This document shows, piece by piece, positions 25,101 to 39,145 of a stretch of 64,000 nt of DNA. A program made the translations under genes and the position numbers. Within the stretch, counting starts at the first letter, position 1. Every line of letters starts with the position of its first letter. The notes under the pieces are model-generated. The model saw nothing but the letters and a program-made list of their open reading frames with translations, was not told the DNA's origin and did no database searches. The DNA comes from Monocercomonoides exilis (Eukaryota > Preaxostyla > Oxymonadida > Polymastigidae), in NCBI GenBank assembly GCA_001643675.2, contig LSRY02000049.1, forward strand, positions 558,001 through 622,000, given 5' to 3'.

Positions 25101-28100
25101 TGTTTCCACAGCCACATCAAACGCCTCTGCAGAGATGGTCACGCTCAGTGTCTGTGCAGGTTGTGGAAGAAGGTTGAATTCGTCTGTGATGTTCACCAAG
25201 AGATATTCACTGATAAGAGCTGCTTGAGATGGAGAGAACTTAATCTTCACTGTTGTGGTAGCTCCAGGTTGAAGCAGCCCTTCAGTTGGTGTCAATGTGA
25301 AATCAGCTGGAAGTATTCCTTGTTCTTTATGCGTCGTTGCATCTGCATTGCTCGAAGAGGAAGCTGAAGCTGAAGATGAAGATGAAGCAGAAGCAGAAGT
25401 TGTCCCTGCTTTCTGTTGCACAGCAGTTTTGTTGACTGCTGCTGGCTGCTGAACAGTCTTCCCCTTTTGTCCGGGTTTTTCATTACCACCAGCAATCGGT
25501 GCAGGACCACCAGATGCCAAACTCCAACGAGCAGGCAGTGTTGATTTGTTGTGCAGTGTGAACGACTTCTCAAGAGTTCGGCGACAAAGAAGTTTGTCAA
25601 ACGAAATCGCATTTGTGCTGATCTCCACAGCTGGAGAATCTCCGATGCAAGACACAGGAAGTGTGATTGGATGAGGTTGGTCTTGGACTGTGCAGACGAG
25701 TGTGTCTGAGCATACTCCAATGCCGGATGGAATGGCATACAGCTCCACCTCTGCACTTTCAGAAGGTTGGATTGTAACTGTTTCTTCCGACAAAAAGAAT
25801 GCTGGCAAAAGAGAAGTGCATTCAGTTCTCATCGCATTGAAGTCAGGAACTTTCTCTGTTTCCTGTTGTTGCTGTTGCTGCTGTCCAGGTGTACTTTTTG
25901 CACCAGAAGTGCCTTGTGCAGTCTTTCCACTTTGAGATGCTTGAGCATTTGCTTGTGTCTTTCCAGCTTGAGTTTTAGTGCCAGGAGCAGGTAAAATGCC
26001 GAGCTGTGTTTGAAGAGCAGTGAGAGCGCTGTTTGTTGAAATAGAAGAGATAGTAGGAGTGTATTGCATCTTTTGGAACGACATGAGAACAACTGCTGGG
26101 AACAGCCCGTCGTTCGTCAAGGTCAGTTTGTGCATGAAACACGAAGCAGCAGAGGGAGAAATGGCAAGTAAAACATTAGTTGATGATGATATGGAGACTT
26201 GTGCTGGTGAAGTAGTGTTTGACGATGAAGTGTTTGAAGTGGAAGTGCGGAGTGCGTTGGAGGAAGTGGAAAATGAAGCAGATGTGAGTGCTTTTGTGGA
26301 AGACGAAGAAGAAGACAATTGATTGTTCTGCATAGCTGAAGAAGATGCAGATGCAGATAGAGTTGTTGCTCCTCCAAACGCGCTGCCAAACAGCGACTGA
26401 AGAGGAACAATTGCAACAGGCCCGAACTCGAAGCAGCTGCGGAATGGAACATACTGCTTGTGCACTTGAACAAGAGTAGCATCGGGCTTTTGGCAAACGT
26501 TGTGGAAGATGAGTTTTGGCTGTTTCACAATAGATGGGAGAGCGCATATAGCTTTAACGTTTACTTTGCAGCTCTGTCTTGTCTCAACGAGTTCGAAGTG
26601 GAGCGTGGTGTCGATGTTGCCGATGGTGTCAGTGCGGAAGTGCAGAATAAGAATCATCTCGGACTGTGCTGGGCACACCCACCGTGTTGAAGGAATTAAC
26701 TGCTCTGTCTCGTAGCTGAATGGTACCACATCAACAGTGCTTCTCCCAACTTTTGTGGGAACAACCTCAAATCCTGAAGAACTGCTTGCAGGTGATGCTG
26801 AAGACGAAGCACTTTCTGAAGCTTTCTCTTCGTTCTGAGGTGAAATAGCTACAGTTGGTTGTGGAGATGCTGAATTGTTGGCAGGAGAAGCTGGACGAGA
26901 AGAAGGACGAGAAGAAGGCTTTTTGGATGGAGATGCAGGAGATGCAACTCTTCCAGGAGATGCTGCTCTGCCTGGAGAGGCAGGTCGGCTGGATGATGCT
27001 GGGCGAGGCGACGATGAACGTGAAGAGAGCCTCACAGACGTTGCAGAGGGAGATGAAGGCTTTGATGTTCTTCCCATCAGCCCACTTCCTGGTGATGCAA
27101 TGGTCGGTGTAGGCTTTGCGAGGAAAGAAACAGATTTTCCTCCTCTCCCATTTGTGCCTGTGCTCAGAACAGGTTGCATCTTGTTGACTCCGTTGCGCGT
27201 TGGAGTGGTTGCTCCTCTGCCAATTGTGTGGGTTCGAGATGACAAAGTTGTTGATTTGTTGTTTGTGGGTGAAGATGATGATGATGATGCAGAAGCTGAA
27301 GAAGATGACGAGGAGGTCTTTGAAACAACTGTCGATTGTCTCACAAGTTTGTTTGGCGGAATTCTGGTGATGCTGTTTGGCATCTCCATCAAGCAGAAGC
27401 AGCTGAGTGCAGATGAAGACAGCTTCGGAGGTGGATACAAATACATCGCCTTGTCTTCGCTCTGCGGCTCAGGAGGCAATTCTGCTCTTCTTCTTGCTTC
27501 TTCGGCAGCTGCCTCTGCTTCTGCCTGTGCTTGTGCAGCTGCTGCAGCAGCGGCTTCCTGTTCAGCTTTTGTCATCTTCTGTGGTGGCTTTGTGGTTGTC
27601 GTCGGCTTGGTACCTGGTTTGACCTTCTCTGCTGTCTGCTCTGGTGTTGGAGGTTCCACGTGAGGCACAGGAAGAGTTGTTTGAGACCAGTTGTTAGACT
27701 GTCCTGCTCTGAATGGAGGGCGAGGGATGATCTGGAACGTGGATGGAGGAGGTGGCGGCGACAGTTGGCTGTTCAGTCGCTGCTGCTCTGCCATCCGAAT
27801 AGCATCTTCGCGGCTCTGGAAAAGAGTGTGAATCGACAGAGGGATGTCGATGATAAGAGGAATACGCTGTACAAGCGTGTCTGGAATGGCTGTGTGTAGA
27901 AGCGGTGGGAGTGTGTCCTGTGAGAATCCAAAGCGATCAAACGACAGCAAAGCAGGCTCAGGTGCTGAGTCAGTAGGCACATGCACATCTTCTTCGACTG
28001 GATGCATGATGATCGAGTCTTCGTTCAGTTCCAATGTGGCAAGGTGAGGTGAAGGTGCAGGTGTAACTGAGCTCAGAGAATCAACTGCGACATTTCCATT

Positions 28101-31100
28101 CTTCTCGTCAAATTCTCTTTCCTTCATTTCGAGTGTGTCTTCATCAATTTCATCCACTTCATTATCTGCAAAGATGTCTTTTGGAGGTGGTGACGCTTCA
28201 ACTTCTGATGCAGCTGTGGATGCTGTGTGCTGCCCTTTTGTGGGTGATTGAAGTGTTGTCTGCTTCATTCCAGACTGTTGTGGTGTAACTGGCTTTGCTG
28301 TGGTTGTGCTTCCGCTGCTTCCTCCTGTTTGCGGTGCAGACGTCTTAGCATCTTTCTCATCTCGCTCAGTTTCGTTGTTTTCTTTGTTTTCTTCATCTGT
28401 TCCTTCAGCTGAATTCTTTCTTACAACTTTTCTCTTTGATGTCCACATTCTAATGATTGGTGCCAGAGCTGCAGGTTCTCTCAAATAAAGTGTTTTTTGC
28501 TGTTCCTTTGTCAAAATAGAAAGGTCCATTTTGATATCTTTCCCAAAGTATGGATCGCATTCCTTGAAGGATGGCTGGTCTGCTCCGTAGAGTTGCTCCC
28601 ACTGTGACACATCGTTTGCATTGAGTGGAACTGAAATGTTTGGAATCGCCATGTTCGACGCATTTCCTGCTCCCTTTCCTGCGCCAGCCTTTTGAGAAAG
28701 CGAGGCTGCCTGTTTCGCTCCTGATGCCCCTGGCTTTGTTCCTTTCTGTGCAGCAAGCTCAGCCGCTTCTGCAGCAGCCTTTGCAGCCAAATGTGCTTCG
28801 TGGAGTTTCGAGTAAAAGAAGCGCGATCCCAAGTCGAGGCGCAGGAGGCCAATGCGAAGCGACTGTTGATATGAAGTTATTGCTTCTCCAAGCGGATCAA
28901 TCAATTTGGGCTTTTGCGAAGCAGAAGATGTGGCTGGCGAAGAATTCGCTTCAGAAAGAGAAGGCATTCCAGGTTGTGGCTGTGGCTGTGTCTGTGTCTG
29001 TGACTGTGACTGTGATGTGGATGCTGATTGCAACTGATTCATTTTTGTGATGCTATTTGCAGTCGAAGTGGGAAGAAGCACTGCCTGGAGAGGAGTAAGC
29101 GATGCAAATATCTTTCCTGCTGGAACTTGTAGTGTGATTCCAGGTGCTTCTTCGGACCCATCGCTTCCAGAAGAGGCAGAAGCAGATGTAGAACTTGCTC
29201 CTTTCTGTGCTGCTGCTGTAGGTGCTGGCTTCTTTCCTTTGGCTGCTGAAGCTGCGGCGGCAGCAGAAGCAGCGGCTGCCAACGAAGCTGGGTCTTGTCC
29301 TGGAAGAGAAAGAGGCTCTGGATAATAATTGCTCAGTGTGAATCCGTTAGGCAATGGCTGTTCGCCTCTCAAGATTGCTAAGTCCTTCTTTGTCCTCTCT
29401 TTTTCATCAGATAGGAATTCTTCCATCAATTTGTGTGTTCGTTCAAATTGATCCATCTCTTGTGAGTGGCGCTGAAGAGCAGAGTCGTAAATTTCTCTCT
29501 CTTTATCTGTCATATCGTCATAGATCTCATCTGAAACTGGTCTGACAGCCATCTTCGGTGGATTGGCAGTATATGAATTGTAGATTGATTCCAGCTGGGA
29601 AAGATAACGAGTACGGATAATCGGAGCACTCACATCAAGCAGAAGCACCTGAAGACGCTGAGTTGCCTTCAACGCACTGCGCAAGGCAGCAAGAGCACAT
29701 TGCGAGGCGATTGAAAGTCCCCTCTTCCACATCTGAGATGGTTCCTCATCTTGTTCAAATGTGATGATGGGAAGAGAAGTCGAAGGTGAAGAAGATGATG
29801 ATGATGATTTTTTTGAATCTTTCTTTGAATTGGCTTTATCTGCATTTTTCTTTCTTTCCTCGGCTTTTTTCAAAAACTTGGTCAAATATGATTGTTCCGA
29901 GTGCATCTCGATTGACAAATCATCAAAAATCACTCCTTTCGACATATCCAGCTGTTCCAGTCGGAATTTCAGTATTTTCATCAGAAGTGTTTCAGGGAAG
30001 TTTAATTCGCTCAGCTGCTTTTGAATCTCTGATTCATCAACTGCCTCTTGCTGTTTCATCACAGCAACCGCATCAATATTCTCTTCCTCGTCTTCAGACT
30101 GCTCAGCCTGCATTTGACTTCCACTCGCATTGGCTCCGCCTTTGCCTCCTGCTGCTCCCTTTTGTGCTGTTGTTGAAGCAGCTGCTGCTTTTTGTTTAGC
30201 TCCTGCCCCATCACGCAGTGTCTCCTGCCATGGCTTCCCTTCCTGCTTACCAGTTGCAGCTCCTCCTTTTGTGTTGCTTGCTTTTCCTTTCTCTTCTTTT
30301 CCTCCTGTTCCGCTCTGCTGCAATGGCTGTGGCTGCATCAGTTCTTCTAGTTCTGCGGCCTCTTTTGCTTCTCTTTCTTTGGCTGCTTTTGCTGCTCTTC
30401 TCTCCTTCTGATGCTTTATTGTTGCTTTCATCGTCTGAATGCGCTTCTTCCTCCGCTCTTCCTTCTCTCTCTCAATCTCATCAAATCTCTTGTTGATTGA
30501 CTCCACAATTTCTTTCACTTCGTTGCTTGTATCAAACATTTCCTTCTGCTTTGCATACTCTCTCCGCATTGCCACAATACCCAGCTGCTGTTCATTCAGC
30601 CCATCTGTGTTGTGAAGTCCGCTGAGTGGATCAAACTGCGCTGGTGCTTCCATCAGACTGGATGAAGACGACTGTTGCTGCTGCTGGTGAAGCTGTTGTT
30701 GTTGTTGGGATGTCTGTGCTTTTGTGCCTGGCTTTTCGGTGGTCTTCTTCTCGCATGCAGCCTGCGCAGCAAGCAACTCCTCAATTCCTGGTATCTCTGG
30801 TGGCAGATGCTCCACAGAAGGTGCTTTTTCTTCAGCCAGATTCATTGCCCAGTGGATTGTCGACTCCAAAGTCTGCACTGGAAGCTCAAATTGCTCGGCA
30901 AGCGCTGAAGCAGCAGTCGTCTTGCCAGACAAAGGCAGCCCCATCACCACAAACACAGGTGTGAATGCAGGTGGTGGCGGCGGTTGGGCTTGCTGAGAGG
31001 TTTCTTCTTCAATCAATTTGGAGGAGTCGCCTGTGGTTGAAGAGGATGAAGCACTTGATGATGCAGATGCTGAATTTGCAGCTGATGGAATTGGCTTTCC

Positions 31101-34100
31101 TGTCTTCGGATCCACTTTGCTCTGCTGCTGTATAACTGGCAATGCCTTTCCCGCTGCGCCAACCTGCTTGCCTTGTGCATTTGGCGAAGCAGCAGCAGAA
31201 GAAGAAGCTGATGCTGATGCTGATGCTGAAGCAGATGCTGATGATGTTCCATCATTTTCTCCATTTTCGTCCTGATGCTCAGATTTCGAAGGATATGGCA
31301 GCTGTCTCTTCTGCAGCTTCTGTGACTCAATGAACTTCTCAAATGAAAGAGGGTCTAATCTTCCTCCATCAGGTCTTTCAGGCATGTGCTTTGTCTCAAA
31401 CTTCTGTGCCATATCCTCATTCAGCATCTGCCCTGCCTCTCTCGGCGGGACAAGCGCAGTGGAGTCTTCTCTGTATGTTGGAATTTCTCTCAAAATGGCC
31501 TCTTCGTAGAGGTATTTTCTGTCAAAGTCGGCTGAATAGAACTCAACTGGAAACAATGAGGCATTCCTAACTTTCAGCTGGCATTGCACGCCGTTCGAGT
31601 GTGGAAGCACTGGCGGAAGTGACAAAGTCTCCGGAGTGATGCTGAAGTCCACCTCGTCTGCTGCTCCTTTGATCAGAATGTGCTTCAGCGTCCCATTGGC
31701 AGTGATCTTCAGAGGCATTTTTACAGAATATTGTTGAGTTTTGCCTCCAACTCCTGTTGATGGAGACTGGGGAAGTCCAGACGGAAGCTGAAGTCCGCTG
31801 CCTCCTGATGAAGATGACGAAGAAGAAGACGAAGAAGAAATCGAGTTGCTCTTCTTCTTCGACTCGACTGCTGAGCGTGGGGTGAATGTGACTGTGAGGT
31901 CGGTGTAGTCTCCAGCAGCAACTGTCCCTTTCATCGGGCTGAATGACACCCAGCTGGTGTCCTGCCCGTCGTTACTGCTGCGCATCCCCCATGTCGCTGG
32001 CACAGTCATCCTGTTTGTCAGCCTCACTGTCGCCACTCCGCACTGCCCAACGTGAATCGTCCCGAAATCGATCTTGTCGGTCGATAGCTCCAAGTCAGGC
32101 ATTGTCAGCGTGGCCTGCAGCTGGATAAGAATCACAGGGCCGTTCCTGATGGAAATGGGGAGATATGCTTCAACTAGTCCTGAGGAAGCAGATGTCAAAG
32201 AGGAAGAAGAGGCAGATGTTGATGGAACATCATCCACACGTGGTGAGTAGTTGATTGTCACATCAATAGATTCCCCTTCAGGCAGCCTTTGAATTCGCTC
32301 AGGAGTCGCAAAGAATCCTTGGGAAGCCAAAAATTTGCTGTCAATATCGACTGAAATAGGTGCAAATCCTGTGTTAACAAAGCGGAAGGAGCGTTTCTTC
32401 TGCTGCGAGGCAACAACTGTTCCGAAGTCGCACACGTAACGAGAAAGGATAGGCACTCCTTTCGGAAGACGGGTCTGGAGCCGTCTGTCAGCAGGCACAA
32501 TGTGAGGAAGGAAAGCTCCCTGTGAAGAAGGAGAGAGCTGGCGGAGGACGCAAATGCGCTCTGCCTCTGCCTCCAGCTCGGGTGGGTGCATCACAGTGGA
32601 AAGGAGAGACGGGGCAGTGGCTGTGGTGACGATGGACTGGGTGTCTGGCGAAGGAGAAGGAGCTGACGATGCAAGTGAGGTTGATGAGGCAGTCAGGTGA
32701 GATGGGATGAATCCTCTTGTGCCTCCACGTGAGGGAAGCTGTCTTTGTGTGGATGCCAAAAGCATCGAGCCAACATTCATTGAGGATGAGAAAGACGCGG
32801 CAGACAAAGAAGAAGACGTTGGTGGTCGGGTGACTGGGCCGCGTGCTGTTGTGGCAGCAGAGATGAAAGGAGAAGTCGACTGCGACGGCAACAGAGATGG
32901 CAAGCCAGCAGAACTGGCAGAACCTGTTTGGTGCATTGAAAGAGCGCCTGTCTTAGACATCGCAGTTGACAGCTGAGCAGACGCTGACTCGACGACTGTT
33001 TTCACAGCAACCGCGAGTGATTGGCGCAGAATGGTTGATTGAGGAATGTTGAAGTGCCACGACGATGCAGCAGACATCAACTTTGCTCTCTCTTCCTCAG
33101 AGATCGTGTCGAATGAAGAAGAAGAGGAAGACGATGAAGCTGAAGCAGATGCAGAAGCAGAAGCAGACTGGGATGAAATGATAGAAGGCAAAGAAAGCAT
33201 CATTTGCTCGTCGCCCTTTGCAATTGCATCAACAAGTGGAAGCATCTCATTCATCGACAGTGTTTGTGTGTTAAATGTCTCCACGCTCTTTTGTGCATCT
33301 GCAATCAACATTCGATGCAGTGAATCATTCAAACGAGTCAATCCAACAGTCAAACGAGGGAATATTCCCTTTCCACACACCGCAATCACCTGCTTGTCGA
33401 AGTTCTCGACGGAAATGTCGATAAATGCAAACACAATTTCAGGTGCGTGCGGAGTGAAGCGGATGCTCAGTCGTTGCTTTCCGTTTCCACTTACACGACC
33501 TGACGAAGGAGTGACAGAAATCACACCCTCACGAACCTCGGCCAGAGGAAGTAGCGAAGCACCAGCTGATGAAGAATCTTTGATTGAAGATGAAGAAGAA
33601 GCAGAAGCAGAAGAAGATGGCAAGCTCTTCCGTGCTGAAGAAGAAGAAGACGAATCGGTCGAGCCATCAGGCCAACGCACAGGAAGAATAGTGTATTCGA
33701 TGGGGACAGTGCTGTCATTCAGGATCATCGCCTCCATCACGCACTCTGACCCAACTGCCACAGAGCCAAAGTCGATGTGCTCTGTGTCAATGTGATATTG
33801 GATGAGCGAAGAGGAGCCGCTCACACTCACATCGTAGCTCGGCCCGCCTTCCACACGACAAACAGCCGTCGTGCGGAATGAGCAGCCCAGTCGCCCGATC
33901 AGAGAGAAGGAGACTTGGAGAGTTTCTCCGGGAGCCAGGTCAAAGTGGTTCGGAGAAATATCGAGTATTTGAGGGAGAATAGAAGAAGATGCAGAAAGGT
34001 TGTTGGCAGAGGAAGAAGATGGAGCAGTTGGAGATGCGCGGCTGGGAGACGATGAGGCTGGTGTGTTTCTGCCAGTCGTGCCTGAAGGTGTAGGAGAGGG

Positions 34101-37100
34101 CGTGTTGTGTGATGGAGTGAGTGCAGTGATGAGAGGAACAGGCGCTTCGTCGCCAGACATCGCTGTGGGCGTTCGGGAGGCTGCGCCTTCTCTGTCTTCT
34201 AACTCCAACAGCTGCGTTGACAGAACAGTCGATGCTCTTTCCTTTTTGGCGTAGGACTCTTCTTCTCTCTCCACAAACACCCACTGCCCGCTCACATTCA
34301 GTGCGCTGGTGTTGCTGAGTGTGAGTGTGAGTGTTTTCTTTGTGTCTGCCAGAACACATCCGAAGTCGAGTGATGTTGTTCTCATTGTCAGATTTGGATA
34401 CTGCACTTCACCTACCAGCTCAATCGTGTCTCTTCGCGAGTGCTCATCGTAGTCAATCACCAGCTTCTCCTTGTACACACGCGACTGCATATCCATCCGA
34501 TACAGTCCGTCAAAATACACCTCCACTTGCGCTGTTGAATTCGCTTCCACTTTTATCTCGCGAGGCTCCACTGAAAACGGCGCTGAACATAACAGCGATG
34601 CACTCACGGGAAGTGCGATGTTGTTGGTCAGCGTCAGAACCTCACGATGAAGAGATGCTGGCTGCTGCAGATGATCATCGTCTTCTGAGACTTCTGTTTT
34701 AATAGAATAGGATTATTAATAAATTTATAAAAAATTTTTTTGAGTAATTTTTAGATAAAATTAAATAAATAAAATAAAACAATAAACATTATGCAATAAT
34801 TATCTTAAAAAAATCTCAAACCTTTCAATGGCTCCTTCTGTGTGTTCCACAAAAATCTGAACTCTCTCTGTGATGGCACAAGCAAAGGTTCATCAAACGT
34901 CGCTGAAATGACAGGCTCATAGAGATTCTTGGATGTTCTTCCTTGAGTCACTTTGCACATCCACTTCTCGCTGATAGAGCCGATCTTGTCGCCTGTCCCA
35001 CTCACCGTGAAGACTGCCTCTTCACCCGACTTCAGTGTAATGCGGGTGGGGGTGATTGTGAACACTGGAATATACTCCACAATCGGCAGCTCTTCCTCGT
35101 CTTTCGATCGCATCGTCTTCAGATTGCGCTGTGTGGAGCTGTTGGTCGCTGATGACTTCGTCTTTAGAAGCGGCCTGGCTGATGACGCTGATGAAGAAGA
35201 AGAAGCAGAAGATGATGCACCTTTCCTTGCCCCATTCTTCTTCTCCCTCTCTCTCTCCAGCGTCTCTCTCGCGATCTGCTCCAACTCGGCCTGTGTCTTC
35301 TTTATCGCATTCCACTGGATCGTTTGTGCCTGCTTTCCTCTGTTGGACAGCACAAACTCCATCTGCAGCGGGCGCTGAGTGAACTGGTGGCCAAAGGCAA
35401 AGTGCTCCATGTCAGCCAGCGTGGAGAGGATGGTGGAGCCTCTCCCGACAGCTGAGATGGGAATGGCGTAGTCTTCGGCAGCATCTGTCACGATGATGTT
35501 GAGTGTGTCGCTGAACTTCACACTGTCCTTCAGATACGCATGGATCGCCACCTCCATCGTCTCCTTCGCTGCAATTGTGCCTTCAGAAATGTCTGGTTTA
35601 AACACTCCGTCTTTCCTCTTGCAGTAAAGCCTGAACTCTGCTGGGATGTCAGCCTCATTCCGCATCACCAGGACCTTTGCGATATCCGTGATGACTGGAA
35701 TCTCCCCAAATACAACTTCTTTCGTGTCAAACGACAGCCGCGGGCCAAGTGCATTAGCCGTAATAGTGAAGCGGATTGGCTGGTCATTTCCCACAATGCG
35801 GAAGAAGATAGGGATTTCAACAGGCCCCAGCCGCTCTGCGGTGAAGTTTAAGGTAATCGTCGTGTTTGTGCGGGGTGCGAGTGGAGCTTTTGTGCTTTTT
35901 GCAGAAACAGATGCGATGGAAAACAGCGCCTCCTCTTCGGGAATCATCTCATACTGTGCATAGAGCGTGGTTGGGTTGATGAAGTTGAATGTGGGATGGT
36001 ATTCGGTGCGGTAGAAGATGTCGCCCAATTCGATGAACTGTCTGTCGGCGCTGATGCGAGGCACCGTCGCCTCTGCTGAAAGAGGCATTCGGAGTGCACC
36101 TGCTCCAACTTCGTCGATGTCAATTGACAGGAAAGTTGCATAGGTGCCTATGTGCGCTGGTATAAAGTCAACTCGGATGTCAACTTGCTCTAATCCGCGA
36201 AGCACTCCCTTCTGCGGAGATGCATCCCATTCGCGAGAGAGAAAGCGCCCGTCAGCAAAGCGCAGCTGATACGACAGCGGAATCTCGCTGGTGTTCCGCA
36301 GGGTGAATGTCTTCTTTGCGAGGAAGCCTAAAGAACACTGTCCGAAATCAAGAGATTCCACACTGCATTCAACAGTCGGGAACAGCACGTTGCCTCTCAC
36401 ATGTGCCTTCAGTAGCAGAGGCGAGCCTTCGATTTTGAAGTGTGCGTGTTCTGTGAATGAGCCCACTTTCTCTTTGAACAGCCTCACTGCCACTGTCATC
36501 TCCTGGTGAGGCGGCACCAGCCCTGACGATGGTGTGAATGTCAGTGCAGGCACTGTCTGAAGAGGAGACGGGGGGCGAAGAGGACACGGGTTGGTAATTG
36601 CAGTCACGCCAGACTTCTTCCACTCATCTGGATCAGGCAAAGGTGATGGTGTGGGTGAGAGAGCAGATGATGCTGAGGCAGATGAAGCAGAAGGAGAAAT
36701 TGGCATCAGCTGGTCAGAAAGTGTGGATGGAGGAAATGCAGAGGCTGAAGATTCGAGTGGATGGAGATACTGCCTCTCGCGCAGTGCAAGCTCCAGAGAC
36801 ACAGAAGGCGACGGCAGAAGAGCGAAATGTGCGTCGATTTCGCCTCTGTTCTGGATGACGAACTTGTACTCATATTCTGTCTTTAGCAGGATATCACCTG
36901 TGTCCACTGTGTCGTATGTGAGCTGCACCAGCGGGCCGACTCCCAGTCCTTTCAAGTCCATCTCCAGACCGCCTTCTCTTCCAGTCACCTGGCAGACAAC
37001 ACGTGAAGTGAACATACCGGCACACTGGGGAGAAAACGTTACAACAAAGTGTGAAGATGAATGCGGCCATATCTCGCCTTCGGCTGGTGAAATGGAAAAG

Positions 37101-38050
37101 GGACACATTTCAATATCGTCTTCGGCTTCTCTTTGCTCTCCATTCATTGAATATGATGATGTGGATAAAGACAGCTCGTCTTCTGATTTCTCTCCTTCTT
37201 GACTTTTTCCATTTGAAGAAGGCATCACAGTTGATGTTGCTTGAGGTGATGAACTCGAAGAGCTGTATGCCCCTGTTCCAAATGCGCCCTGTCGAGAAGA
37301 TGGAGCAAGTGTGGTGCTTCTCGATGATGCAGAATGGATGCATCTATCATACTGTGCATCGAATGATGCCATTGAAGGATGGCTTGACGATGGACGATCT
37401 TGGATTTTTCGTTGAACTGTCAGCTCTGGTTCCAGCATAGATCCATCATATTTATGAGATGTTCCTTCTCCGCTTATGAGCCATTTATATTGAACACGTA
37501 TTTCAGAATTGTTGTAAAGTGTGACAGCTCTCTGAGATTGCTTGCTAACATAAGCAGCTTCACAAACAAGATCATCTGCACTTAAGCATGCATCAACGTT
37601 TTCTGCGGATCCGGAAAGTTTCACAATATCTTTGATTTTCTTATTATTTATAACTATTTCAATTTTGAAATTATTATATTGTTGGCATCTCTAAAAAAAC
37701 AAATTAGGCAAGTCAAATAAAAAAGAAAATCGGATGGGCATTCAATGAATAGATAATTAATATATGTCAGTAAATGTTTATACGTAAAGAAATTTAATAT
37801 TTCATGAAAATTTTCAAAGATCAAAAGTTTCTCAAACTTCTGGAGTAAAATAAACATCAATCTGTTTTGACTCTCTAACTTCAAGTTCGCCACTTGAAGG
37901 ACTTATCATAAATGGTTCTTCAGTCAATAATTCAAAGGTTACAAAATGATCATATGTATTCTGTATCAAAATGGTTCTTGTCGTTGTATAATGTACTGGA
38001 CAGTTGGGAAAAGATATTTCTGTTGGTAGCTCCAAACTATTACGAGGCAT
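16179..38050 (-). CDS. HYDIN: HYDIN homologue, axonemal central-pair protein (3 exons)
   Basis: Exons are 38050-37838, 37690-34822 and 34693-16179. Introns are 147 and 128 nt, with GTTTGA donors and TTTAG/ACAG acceptors; phases agree and give 7,199 codons including TAA. ATG 38050 is the first in-frame ATG after an upstream stop. The protein is a long series of ASH/MSP-like immunoglobulin folds (recurring D/E-F-G-x-V/I, F-x-x-x-N-x-S/T and F-x-P motifs). Near residue 2,275 it carries a P-loop, GLPLSGKT (about 30919-30943), followed by coiled-coil charged sequence; this adenylate-kinase-like insertion is a HYDIN hallmark. HYDIN sits on the C2 projection of the central pair and is needed for ciliary beating. 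At about 7,200 residues it is some 40 percent longer than the human protein; much of the excess is Ser/Ala, Gln and Lys low-complexity linker. A single 18.5 kb exon without introns is striking. It shares its upstream spacer with the DRC12-like gene. Confidence 0.87.
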
Positions 38051-38233
38051 AGTCAACAGAATGTCAAAGATCAAGACTTAAATTGAACCGTTTAAAGAAA
38101 AGAAGATGAATGTATGGGTTAAGTATTGAAAGTGTGTATAGTGGATAAGCAATGCATTTTATAATAATTATAATATTAATTTTGTTGAAATCGCAGATTC
38201 AAGATAAATGATCGTCTTACCCTATATAATACA
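38051..38233. promoter_or_regulatory. shared spacer between HYDIN and DRC12-like start codons
   Basis: Only 183 bp separate the two divergent ATGs, so both promoters must lie here or overlap the first exons. The sequence is AT-rich; a TATA-like CTATATAA lies just 5' of the plus-strand ATG, too close to be a normal TATA box. Both products are predicted axonemal proteins, so shared control during flagellar assembly is plausible but not shown. Confidence 0.5.
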
Positions 38234-38918
38234 ATGTCAAAGAAAGGCGGTTCTAAAAAGGGAAAACAGCAAGTAGATGAGGAACTTGAGCAGTTGAAAG
38301 ATTTGGCACTTAAAGGAAAATTACGTATTGAAGCACTAGAAAGAGAATTATGTTTGTGAGTTGAATTATTTTTGAGTATTTTTGAAATTATTGTATTTTC
38401 AACAGTCGAACAAAAAGAACAAGCCAGGACAGCTATGAAAAAAAAAGATACTTTACAAGATAAAGTTCTTGATTTTGCAGAAGAATATAACCAAGAAAAG
38501 GCAGATAGACACGATATTGTGTCAAATATGGAAAGACAATACAAAGAAATGCAAGATTACCTGATTCAAAAAAATAAGGAGCTTGAGCAAAAAATTGAAA
38601 AGCTTCAAGATGAAACTGGTTTGTATTGAATAGTTTGGCACAATTTTTTTGAAATATCTTAACATATTTTTTAAATTCAAAGCATTTCTCCATCTTGGAT
38701 ATGAACGTACAATCAAAGAAAAAGATGATGCGATTGCAGAAAAAGAAAGGACAATACTCGACTTGGATAGAAAAATGGAGGATTTGGCAGAACAATTTAG
38801 GCAAATGCTACAATCAACACTCGATAAGATGACCGAGAAACTCAAAGCAGGAGGTGAATGGGAAGTTGGACTTTTGCCAGATCCAGATAAATTAAAACAA
38901 TTTGGAGTAGATGTTTAA
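38234..38918 (+). CDS. DRC12/CCDC153-like coiled-coil protein (3 exons)
   Basis: Exons 38234-38351, 38406-38618 and 38683-38918 are joined across 54- and 64-nt introns, both with GTTTGT donors; the phases close to 189 codons ending in TAA. The product is 188 residues: a Lys/Gly-rich start (MSKKGGSKKGK), then almost continuous coiled coil rich in E/K/Q/D, then a tail with a QFRQMLQSTLDKM segment and GGEWEVGLLPDPDKL. Size, basic N-terminus and the F-R-x-M-L-x-x-T-L-x-K-M motif fit the nexin-dynein regulatory complex subunit DRC12 (CCDC153). Other short axonemal coiled-coil proteins cannot be excluded without a search. The divergent pairing with HYDIN and a DRC7 gene 8.6 kb away support an axonemal role. 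Confidence 0.65.
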
Positions 38919-39145
38919 TTATTACGCTTCACAACCTCATCACTTCCGTTTCAAACTTCTATTTCTATTTAATAATTTCACCATTTCTTTTCACTCATTT
39001 CATCGCGATTCAAAAAGTCTGTGCATCAAACACTGATTATTTTTATATTCACATTTATAAATTTGATGAAAAAGCTCTCAATTTGGGAGATAAAGGATGA
39101 AATGAAAGAAATGAATTTTCGTGGAATGGATGATGAAATAAGTAT

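Noticed and set aside
16179-38050. CFAP47 or another ASH-repeat axonemal protein instead of HYDIN
   Set aside because: The P-loop adenylate-kinase-like insertion between ASH domains and the overall size fit HYDIN best.
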